This document shows, piece after piece, positions 37,977-45,430 of a stretch of 56,465 bases of DNA. Below the pieces are notes generated by a model. That model worked only from the letters and a program-made list of their open reading frames with translations, had not been told where the DNA came from and ran no database searches. Both the position numbers and the translations under genes were made by a program. Source of the stretch: Acetobacter malorum (GTDB lineage Bacteria > Pseudomonadota > Alphaproteobacteria > Acetobacterales > Acetobacteraceae); NCBI RefSeq assembly GCF_001580615.1, contig NZ_LHZC01000035.1, forward strand, positions 1 to 56,465, given 5' to 3'. Within the stretch, counting starts at the first letter, position 1. Every line of letters starts with the position of its first letter.

Positions 37977-38022
37977 ATAAAAAACGCGCTGTTCCCGGTT
38001 TTTCGGGCAGCGCGTTTTTTAT
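37977..38022. terminator. bidirectional terminator between lipoprotein and Rrf2 gene
   Basis: Fifteen-bp stem (ATAAAAAACGCGCTG at 37977-37991 with its complement at 38008-38022), extended inward by CCCG/CGGG, with A and T runs on the outer sides. Serves the convergent Rrf2 gene as well. Confidence 0.9.
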
Positions 38023-38046
38023 TGGGTCCAGTCTGGCCTGCAGAAA

Positions 38047-38496
38047 TCAGATTGAGAAGGTGATCGGCTCGCTCAGGGGGCGTTTGAGACCACAGCTCTC
38101 CGTCTTTTTAACCAGATCATCCAGCGTGGTTTTCTTCATCTGGGCCGTCAGCTCTTTGTCGAACTGCTTCCAGCAGGGTTCGATCACTTTGCTGAACAGC
38201 GGGCCTTGCGGGCCGTCCTCGCCGCTATTGTCATCCTGCGTGACCGCATTGATGATATCCACCAGAGAAATATCCCGCCGGGGGCGACCCAGACGGTAGC
38301 CGCCCCGTGGGCCGCGAATACTTTCCAGCAGGCCGGTGCGTGAGAGGGCCTGGAGCAGCGGCTCAATCCCACGCCGCGCCAGAGCGGAGCGTTCAGCAAT
38401 ATCCGCTGCACTGACCGTGCCGGAGCGGCCTGCATGAAAGGCAACGTCCAGCATGATGAGCACAGCTGTCATGGCTCTGTCCCGACGCAGGATCAT
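38047..38496 (-). CDS. Rrf2-family transcriptional regulator
   Basis: 149 residues from ATG 38496. Winged helix-turn-helix of the Rrf2 family with the wing signature SIRGPRGGYRLGR (about residues 59-71). Only two cysteines remain (C108 and C135) and they are not in the C-x5-C-x5-7-C cluster pattern of IscR, RirA or NsrR, so an iron-sulfur cluster is unlikely. It is divergent from cysK, an arrangement like CymR-type control of cysteine synthesis. A palindrome in the shared 148-bp region is a candidate operator. Confidence 0.85.
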   Translation of the reverse strand: MILRRDRAMTAVLIMLDVAFHAGRSGTVSAADIAERSALARRGIEPLLQALSRTGLLESIRGPRGGYRLGRPRRDISLVDIINAVTQDDNSGEDGPQGPLFSKVIEPCWKQFDKELTAQMKKTTLDDLVKKTESCGLKRPLSEPITFSI

Positions 38497-38549
38497 GGGT
38501 CTGGTTCCTTTCACCTCAAAAAAGGCAAATCTGCCGTTAAACATGAATG

Positions 38550-38561
38550 ATATCGAGATAT
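38550..38561. promoter_or_regulatory. palindrome between the Rrf2 gene and cysK
   Basis: ATATC-GA-GATAT, 5-bp arms, overlapping a possible minus-strand -10 element of the Rrf2 gene. Candidate autoregulatory operator. Confidence 0.3.
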
Positions 38562-38644
38562 AGCAGGCATTCCCCTGTTTATCTACGTTGATAATTCGTA
38601 TTATAAAAGAGCCACGAGAGAAAACACACAGAAAAGGCAGGTTC

Positions 38645-39631
38645 ATGACAAGTTCGGATAAATCCGGGGGAAGTTACGGCTTCGCTGCACCACGCGGCAA
38701 GGTATACGACTCGGTTGTTGGCGTGGTTGGCGGAACGCCTCTGGTGGCCCTCCCGCATCTGACGCGGGATGAAGAGCTGAAATGCCGCCTTTTGCTCAAG
38801 CTGGAATTTTTTAATCCGTTAGGGTCCGTCAAAGATCGTATCGGGGCCGCCATGGTGCTGGAAGCCGAGCGGGAAGGGCGCATTACCCCCGGCCGTACGG
38901 TGCTGGTGGAGCCGACCTCCGGTAATACAGGCATCTCTCTGGCGTTTGTCGCAGCCGCCCGTGGCTACCGGCTGATTGTGACCATGCCGGAAGGGGCGTC
39001 CATTGAACGGCGGCGCATGCTGCGGCTGATGGACGCGCAGGTGGAACTCACTCCCGCGCGTCTGGGTATGGCTGGCGCTATTGCCCGCGCGGGTGAGATT
39101 CTGCAGGAAACGCCCGACGCCTGGATGCCGGACCAGTTTGATAACCCCGCCAACCCGGCTGTGCATGCTGCGACCACGGCGGAAGAAATCTGGGTTGATA
39201 CGGATGGCAAGATTGATGCTGTGGTGGCCGGCGTTGGCACAGGTGGCACGGCGACGGGTATTGCCGAAGCCCTGAAGCCCCGCCGTAAAGGCTTGCAGGT
39301 GTTTGGTGTGGAGCCGACCGAAAGCGCCATTCTGAATGGGGATGAACCCGGCCCACACGGCATTCAGGGCATTGGCCCGGGTTTTTGTCCGGCCACGCTG
39401 AATACCAAGCTGCTCGATGGAGTGATTCCTGTCTCTGAGCGTGAAGCCATTGCTGCGGCACGCCGCTGTGCCCGTCTGGATGGTATTCCGGTGGGGATCT
39501 CTTCCGGGGCAGCCCTGCACGCCGCGCTTCAGGTCGCGAAACGACCGGAGTCTAAAGGGAAGACGATTGTCGCCATCGCGCCGTCCTTTGCAGAGCGGTA
39601 TCTGTCTACGTCTCTGTTCTCCGGGCTCTAA
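38645..39631 (+). CDS. cysK: cysteine synthase A
   Basis: O-acetylserine sulfhydrylase, 328 residues from ATG 38645 (GGCAGG upstream). PLP-binding lysine in NPLGSVKDRIG, substrate loop PTSGNTGIS, and the phosphate-binding GTGGTATG loop. Makes cysteine from O-acetylserine and sulfide. The neighbouring divergent Rrf2 regulator probably controls it. cysE is not adjacent. A very strong terminator follows. Confidence 0.94.
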   Translation: MTSSDKSGGSYGFAAPRGKVYDSVVGVVGGTPLVALPHLTRDEELKCRLLLKLEFFNPLGSVKDRIGAAMVLEAEREGRITPGRTVLVEPTSGNTGISLAFVAAARGYRLIVTMPEGASIERRRMLRLMDAQVELTPARLGMAGAIARAGEILQETPDAWMPDQFDNPANPAVHAATTAEEIWVDTDGKIDAVVAGVGTGGTATGIAEALKPRRKGLQVFGVEPTESAILNGDEPGPHGIQGIGPGFCPATLNTKLLDGVIPVSEREAIAAARRCARLDGIPVGISSGAALHAALQVAKRPESKGKTIVAIAPSFAERYLSTSLFSGL

Positions 39632-39714
39632 AAGCCGGGAAAACGCTGCGGCGTGGTGCTGGCCTGCTCTCGGGCGGGTCAGCATCGGACACGGCAGACG
39701 GCACAAGATCCGAG

Positions 39715-39765
39715 CCAATAAAAAACGCTGCTCCAGCTTTATGCCGGGGCAGCGTTTTTTATTGG
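39715..39765. terminator. strong terminator after cysK
   Basis: Twenty-bp stem with one wobble pair, left arm 39715-39734 and right arm 39746-39765, with a six-base A run and matching T run. It works for cysK and for the convergent OmpA-like gene. Confidence 0.92.
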
Positions 39766-39827
39766 AAAGCGAGGAAATCTCTCGGGCTGCTTTTCAGCTT
39801 TCCCGGCAGAGCTTCAGCCCTTGTTGC

Positions 39828-40979
39828 TTAGCGGAAAAGAATTTCCACGCGGCGGTTCTGGGCTTCCTTGGTGTTGGGGCCGGTTTTGACCAGCGGATTT
39901 TCTTCACCATAGCCATGAATATCAATAGTCGCGCCCGGCACGCCATCACGCACCAGTTCGGCCTTTACCATTTCCGCGCGTCGGAGGGAGAGCTTTACGT
40001 TGTAAGCTTCACCACGTTTCTGGCCGGGGAAGGCGGAGGAGTTATCCGTATAGCCAGAGACCAGAATGCGGGTGAGACTGGTGTGGGTCGTGGCCTGTGC
40101 GGCTACGGCCACAATGGAGCGGGCGCGGTCTGAGAGGTCAGACTTGTCCCAGTCAAAAAATACCAGATAGCTGCGGGCTGGCTGCGGAGCCGGAGCGGCT
40201 GCGGGTTCCGGGATCTTCGGCGGCGGCGGGGGAGCCGGATTGAACTCATACCGCAGGCCCAGCATCAGGGAGTGGTTGAAGTCCGTCTTGGTGTCACGGT
40301 TGCCCGTGGCAAAGCTGTAAGGCTTGGACTGGTTGGCCCCGCCAATGGTGCCCCATGCGGAAGAGCCGTGAGACTGCGGGCCAAGCATGGTCCAGAAGCG
40401 ATATTCTGCGGTGAAGGACAACCCGACAACCCACGGCGTGGGGAAGGCGACACCAAAAATACCCTGATAGGCAAAATTACCGAACGTGCCGCCCACATGC
40501 TGGGAAAGCTGGTTCCCCGGTGCTGTGATGGAGGTGTTCATGGCCGTCCAGCCATAACCGACACCCGCACCAAAATACGGGAAGATGAACGGGTTGCCCA
40601 CATCCATGTCAAACAGCGCGTTAGCCATCACGCCATAGGTCTGGCGGCGGCCATCGGCCCGGCTGCTGAGGGAGTTGGTCACAAACCGCTGATACGTCTG
40701 GTTGCGGTAGTCACCTTCCACTTCCACACGGAACCCGTTGCCCAGACCATAGCCGATCGAGCCGATTCCGGTTGCCCCGGTCCGCCAGCGGTCACGCCCG
40801 TCCGGGAACATGTTGGAGGTGCGGACGCGCTGGTCCTGGTTAAAGGTCGCGCCGCCTTCGCCCGCAATATACAGGCCCTGAACAGGCTGAGCCATGGCAG
40901 GCGCGGCACACAGCAGGAAACCTGCCACCAACGGTGCAGAAAGCAGTGATTGCGCGAGGAGGCCTTGGCGCAGCGTCAT
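39828..40979 (-). CDS. OmpA-family outer-membrane porin-like protein
   Basis: 383 residues from ATG 40979 (GGGAGAAG upstream). Signal peptide ending in APAMAQ, an eight-stranded OmpA-like beta-barrel (about residues 25-245), a proline-rich hinge (APPPPPKIPEP), and a C-terminal OmpA peptidoglycan-binding domain. That domain carries the family residues in VSGYTDNSS and NVKLSLRRAEMVKAEL and ends NRRVEILFR. Structural link between outer membrane and cell wall. The upstream 200 bp carries its promoter. Confidence 0.92.
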   Translation of the reverse strand: MTLRQGLLAQSLLSAPLVAGFLLCAAPAMAQPVQGLYIAGEGGATFNQDQRVRTSNMFPDGRDRWRTGATGIGSIGYGLGNGFRVEVEGDYRNQTYQRFVTNSLSSRADGRRQTYGVMANALFDMDVGNPFIFPYFGAGVGYGWTAMNTSITAPGNQLSQHVGGTFGNFAYQGIFGVAFPTPWVVGLSFTAEYRFWTMLGPQSHGSSAWGTIGGANQSKPYSFATGNRDTKTDFNHSLMLGLRYEFNPAPPPPPKIPEPAAAPAPQPARSYLVFFDWDKSDLSDRARSIVAVAAQATTHTSLTRILVSGYTDNSSAFPGQKRGEAYNVKLSLRRAEMVKAELVRDGVPGATIDIHGYGEENPLVKTGPNTKEAQNRRVEILFR

Positions 40980-41179
40980 GTTCTTCTCCCTGCTGTGGCA
41001 CTGTTTCCGCAGTGGCCGGGCATTGTGGTCTTGGTGCACGTGGCACATATGCCTGCCTTCTTTGCTGTAAACTGGCCTTGTGTGCAACAGCTTGTGGAAA
41101 CTGTTTTCAAAAACACCCCCGTTTTGAGGGTAATCGGCGTGTCAGGCGTGTGACATAAGCCACACACCGTTAAGTATTG

Positions 41180-41518
41180 TCAGATCAGCGTTGCTTCAAA
41201 CGGAGGTCTGAAGTCGGGTGCTTCCACCTCCAGAACCCACAAATCCGGATCATAGCGCAGTTGCCGGTCAATGTAGGCCTGTGTGTCTTCAGGCGTGAGC
41301 GGGTTTTCTCCCGAACTTTTCAGCCACGCGGCTTCCCCCTCGGCTGTGCGGGTCTGGCTGAGGACCATGGCGGTGCCATCCCGCCCCAGCAGAACGACCA
41401 GAATCCCACCGGCATCAGCATCGCCGCGCCGAAGCATCATGGCAGAGCGCCCATCCTGTCCGCACTGGCGGAGTAGGGCGCGGGCCACAATGTCGGAACG
41501 CAGACGCGGGGTGGTCAT
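41180..41518 (-). CDS. DUF1491 family protein
   Basis: 112 residues, cytoplasmic, unknown function. Family features: the RRGDADAGGILV segment early, and the acidic C-terminal stretch with YIDRQLRYDPDLWVLEVE. The family is largely alphaproteobacterial. The start codon shares one base with the stop of the S41 protease gene, making it the last gene of the long gltX run. Confidence 0.85.
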   Translation of the reverse strand: MTTPRLRSDIVARALLRQCGQDGRSAMMLRRGDADAGGILVVLLGRDGTAMVLSQTRTAEGEAAWLKSSGENPLTPEDTQAYIDRQLRYDPDLWVLEVEAPDFRPPFEATLI

Positions 41519-43269
41519 CAGTGCGTGCCCGTAGCGGCAGAAGCTGAGGCGGATGAGGCAGCCTCTCCCGGTATGGCGGCAATGGCCGTCTTATACCATT
41601 TGGGATTTTCCAGCACAGCGCGGGCGACGTCCAGATCCCTGTCGCTCCCCAATGCGGCCGGGCAGGCCTTGCGGATGGCCAGAATGCGCGAGACGGGCAG
41701 CGGGAAGCGGGCAAGGCGGGAGGCCTCGACCGCGGGCTGATTGTCCAGCGTGCCCGCAGCAAGATCGTGCATCTGGCGGGTCATTTCAGTCTCGCCAAGG
41801 CTGGTGCAGAGCTGGGGCATGACGCCGAGGCCCTGCAACGGCCAGTGGAGAGGTGCAATCACGCGGCTCCATGTCACAAACAGCTCGCCCTCATCCGGCA
41901 ATTGCGCCACGGTCTGCACCAGTCCTTTGCCGAGCGTGGAGCTGCCGATCACCACTGCGCGGCGATGGTCAGCCAGCGCTGCTGCGAGAATTTCCGCCGC
42001 ACTGGCCGTGCGTCCATCCACCAGAATGGCAATGGGCAGGCCGTTGGTCATGTCGCCACCCTGCACGGCCCAGATATGGTTAGCCTGCTGGTCTCGCCCA
42101 TCGGTTACGGCGGCAACACCCCGGTCCAGCAACAGGGCAGCCGCCGTCACTGCCTGTTGCAGCACGCCGCCACGGTTGCCGCGCAGGTCAATAATCAGCC
42201 CTTTCAGGTTGGGGTCCTGCGTTGCCTGATCGAGATACTGGCTCATTTCTTCCGCCGTATCGGAAGAAAAGGAGGTCACGCGCAGCACCACCAGCGGGCC
42301 GCTGGCAAAAGCGAATACGGTTTCCGGCGGCACCTTGGCCCGGTGCAGCACCACAGTATGGCCACGCCGCTGCCCCGGAGAGAGCAGACGCAGCGTGACG
42401 CGGGAGTCTTCCTCCCCCCGCAGCCAGCCGGTGACGGTTTCAACCGATTGCCCGGCTGTCAGCCTGTTGTTTACAGCCAGCAGCTTGTCACCCGGATCAA
42501 CCGTGGCGGTCCAGGCTGGGCCATTAGCATTGACGGCGGAGATCACGATATCCCGCCCTTTGCGCGTCAGGCTGAGCCCGGCATCTGCCTCACCCCCCAC
42601 GCGGGCCTGACGGTCCGTGGTGGCGGAGGAAGGGCCGATATAGCGGGAATACGGGTCCAGATGGTTGAACAGTTCATCAAAAAACGCCTGCACCAGATCT
42701 TCCCGACTGGCATCCGCGACGGACTCGGAATGCGCACGGGCTGTGGAGATGAAATCCACGGCCAGTTTAGCCCAGTCTTCCGCATTCCCTGCGGGCGGAG
42801 CGGGCTGAGAGAGCAGGCTGGTCTGCCCGGACAGCAGGCGGATGTCTGCGCCACGGGTGTCGAGCGTAAGCATCGGGTCCAGCGCCGTCAGAGAGCCCAG
42901 ACCCCACAGGGTAAAGTCCCGGCTGGTGTGAGACTCCAGCGTGCGCGGTGCCAGAAATTCCAGTGCTGTGGCAATGACGGAACGGACCAGCCCCATATCA
43001 ACGCCCGGTTTGTCCGGCTCCACAGCCTCCGGCGCGTCTGGCGTGCTGGCAGGGGGAGCGTCGGCCTGCGGCGCGGCGGCTGCTTTGGCCGGGCTGGCCT
43101 GTGCGGCGTCTGGCTGGGCGGAGGGCAGGCTGTCCGGGCCGGGCGTGGGGGAACTGCTCTGCGCGCGCAAGGGCACCGGCTGGGAGACCAGCAGGGTTGC
43201 GATGAGGATGCAGGGCAATGCACGGCGCAACGGCATGGGAAACAGGCGGCGGGCCGTACTAGCTGGCAT
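41518..43269 (-). CDS. S41-family C-terminal processing peptidase
   Basis: 583 residues: signal sequence (hydrophobic to about residue 36), an Ala/Pro-rich linker, a helical region, a PDZ domain (about 225-320), and the S41 peptidase core. The catalytic dyad is Ser423 (DGRTASAAEI) and Lys448 (STLGKGLVQT), 25 residues apart as in Tsp/CtpA. Periplasmic Prc-like role expected. The start at 43269 overlaps the rnr 3' end by 11 bases; the ATG at 43236 is an alternative that still gives a signal peptide. Confidence 0.88.
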   Translation of the reverse strand: MPASTARRLFPMPLRRALPCILIATLLVSQPVPLRAQSSSPTPGPDSLPSAQPDAAQASPAKAAAAPQADAPPASTPDAPEAVEPDKPGVDMGLVRSVIATALEFLAPRTLESHTSRDFTLWGLGSLTALDPMLTLDTRGADIRLLSGQTSLLSQPAPPAGNAEDWAKLAVDFISTARAHSESVADASREDLVQAFFDELFNHLDPYSRYIGPSSATTDRQARVGGEADAGLSLTRKGRDIVISAVNANGPAWTATVDPGDKLLAVNNRLTAGQSVETVTGWLRGEEDSRVTLRLLSPGQRRGHTVVLHRAKVPPETVFAFASGPLVVLRVTSFSSDTAEEMSQYLDQATQDPNLKGLIIDLRGNRGGVLQQAVTAAALLLDRGVAAVTDGRDQQANHIWAVQGGDMTNGLPIAILVDGRTASAAEILAAALADHRRAVVIGSSTLGKGLVQTVAQLPDEGELFVTWSRVIAPLHWPLQGLGVMPQLCTSLGETEMTRQMHDLAAGTLDNQPAVEASRLARFPLPVSRILAIRKACPAALGSDRDLDVARAVLENPKWYKTAIAAIPGEAASSASASAATGTH

Positions 43270-45427
43270 GGCGTCTGGGGGCCGGTGCCAGAGTGAGTGT
43301 GCCTTGTGCCGGATGGGTGGCCGTCAGGACGACGGGCAGCAGGCCGCTGTTCAGGAAACGGGTTCCTGAACTGAGGTCTGAGCGCATAGGTAGCGAGTCG
43401 TCATGCATCCCTGAGTCATCCGGCAAGGCGAGAAACGAAAGGAAAGACGGAGTTCCTGTTTTCGTCAATGTCACGGCAAGGCCTGAGCGTGTTGCGACCG
43501 TGACATGAGCTTGGAGAGTGTGCCCGATAAACGGGGTCAGAAAAATGGCAGCAAGTCTGTCCTGACAGGTCTGAACGGCAGAGGCGGCCCGGCGTTCCGT
43601 CAGTTGCAGATGTTCTGCCAGGGCTGGCAGGTCTGATCTGTCCGGCTGGAGGGAGGCTGCAATGCGTGCGTCCCGCTCAAGGGTGGCCAGCAGGGCGCGG
43701 TGCGTCACAAGGTCCGCATAGCGCCGGATTGGACTGGTGAAATGCGCGTAGTGCTCCACCGCCAGCCCGTAATGCCGCCCCGGTGAGGCCGCATAGCGTG
43801 CCTGCATTCGGGCTGGCTGGCGGGGGCCGCCCGTGCTGTCGCCGGAGGGTGGCGGCGGTGCGGGATGCACCCGGAACAGTCCCGGTGCGTTGTGCCGCAT
43901 CAGCTCTTCCGCCGCAAAGCGGTTGGCGGCAATCATGAACGAGGCCACCAGATCATGCGCGGGCAGGCGTTCCCTCAGGCTGAAATCTACGGGCTGTCCG
44001 TCTTCATCCAGCGTGACGCGATACTCTTCTTCCGGCTGGCTCACAACGCCACGGGCTGTGGCATCGGCCTGCAATGCCAGAGCCGCGGCCTGTAAGGTCC
44101 GCATGAGGTCGGGCGGCAGAGCCGAGAGGCTGGCGTTCGCAGCAAGAGCCGGGCTGCTGTTGAAGTCCGGTTGTGGACTGGCCGTTTGATCTGGTGAGGT
44201 GGCGTTTCCCAGTGCCTGCTGCACGTCCTGATAAGTCAGGCGGGCTGCACTGCGCATAATTCCGCGCCCTAGTTTGCCGGAGCGGATCTGCCCGGTGGGC
44301 GTGATTTCAAGCTCGGTAAACAGGCACAGCCGGTCTTCCCCCGGTTTGAGGGAGCAGACCCCGGCAGAGAGGGCTGGGGGCAGCATGGGCACCACGCGGC
44401 CCGGCAGATAGACCGAGTTGCCCCGTTTTCTGGCCTCGGCATCCAGCGCGGACCCCGGCGCGACATAATACGCCACATCCGCAATGGCGATAATCAGCCG
44501 GAACCCATCTGCTGTCCGTTCCGCCCAGATGGCATCGTCAAAATCCTTCGCCGTAGCATCATCAATGGTGACGAGCGGGAGGGAACGCAGGTCCGTGCGT
44601 CTTTCTGAGGAAAGTGCTGAGGCGGCATCAGAGGCGTCTGGTGCCACAGGCATCTGGGCAACCCTGCACGCTTCCTCTTCCACTTCCGCCGGAAACTCCG
44701 TGGGGACGGTATGGGTCAGCAGGCTCAGTGTGGCGGGCATGCCCGGTACGGTGGCCGGGCCGAGAACGGTGCGAAGGCGAGCTTGCGGAGGCTGCCCATC
44801 CTGCGTGGGCAGGAGGTCTGCCAGCACGACATCGCCGGGCGCCGGGCGAGGGGAGGCGGCATCCGGCACGACATTTAGAGGTCGGGTAAGCCTGCGGTCA
44901 CAGGGGATTAGCTGGTCTGGTCGTGCCTGCGATGGGGGATTTTCCGCACTCGACGGACTCGCGGGCTGAAAGACGGCGGCAATCTGACGAGAGGCCGTGG
45001 AGAGCAGGCGGATCGGGCGGCCTTCGCGCCGGGTGCGGCCTGTTGCAGGGCGTAGGCGCAGGATCAGCTCATCACCGGGGATGAGCAGGTTGCCGTCCAG
45101 ATGCGGTGTGACAAGGGCGACCGTGCTGCCGCGCGGGTCATCCGGCAGGTGGGCCAGTGGCAGGCCATCGCGCCCCATGCGGGTGATGATGGCGCGGGCA
45201 GTTTCCGGCAGGCCCGTCACGCCCTTCAGTCTGCCCGGGGGCAGGCAGGCGAGATCTCCCGCAACCGCCATGGCGTGCAGATGCGTCCGCAGGGCGGCTT
45301 TCAGGTGCGTGGGGAGGCCAAAGGCCCGCAGGATATCCGGTGGAGAAACGGGGGTGCGGTCTGCTTCCAGAAAAGTCCGGAGGGCCGCAGGGTCAGGCAG
45401 AGCTGCGGCCCCCGATCTTTTCTGCAC
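43259..45427 (-). CDS. rnr: ribonuclease R
   Basis: 722 residues, processive 3'-5' exoribonuclease of the RNB family that digests structured RNA. N-terminal helix-turn-helix, cold-shock domains, RNB catalytic core with the aspartates in TIDDATAKDFDDAI and the FTSPIRRYADLVTHRAL element, then a short S1-like C-terminus. Starts at GTG 45427, three bases after the topA stop. Shorter basic C-terminus than E. coli RNase R. Confidence 0.92.
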   Translation of the reverse strand: MQKRSGAAALPDPAALRTFLEADRTPVSPPDILRAFGLPTHLKAALRTHLHAMAVAGDLACLPPGRLKGVTGLPETARAIITRMGRDGLPLAHLPDDPRGSTVALVTPHLDGNLLIPGDELILRLRPATGRTRREGRPIRLLSTASRQIAAVFQPASPSSAENPPSQARPDQLIPCDRRLTRPLNVVPDAASPRPAPGDVVLADLLPTQDGQPPQARLRTVLGPATVPGMPATLSLLTHTVPTEFPAEVEEEACRVAQMPVAPDASDAASALSSERRTDLRSLPLVTIDDATAKDFDDAIWAERTADGFRLIIAIADVAYYVAPGSALDAEARKRGNSVYLPGRVVPMLPPALSAGVCSLKPGEDRLCLFTELEITPTGQIRSGKLGRGIMRSAARLTYQDVQQALGNATSPDQTASPQPDFNSSPALAANASLSALPPDLMRTLQAAALALQADATARGVVSQPEEEYRVTLDEDGQPVDFSLRERLPAHDLVASFMIAANRFAAEELMRHNAPGLFRVHPAPPPPSGDSTGGPRQPARMQARYAASPGRHYGLAVEHYAHFTSPIRRYADLVTHRALLATLERDARIAASLQPDRSDLPALAEHLQLTERRAASAVQTCQDRLAAIFLTPFIGHTLQAHVTVATRSGLAVTLTKTGTPSFLSFLALPDDSGMHDDSLPMRSDLSSGTRFLNSGLLPVVLTATHPAQGTLTLAPAPRRHAS

Positions 45428-45430
45428 GGG

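Noticed and set aside
41767..43296. 509-codon open frame antisense to the S41 protease gene
   Set aside because: Shadow frame; no motif and no plausible start signal.
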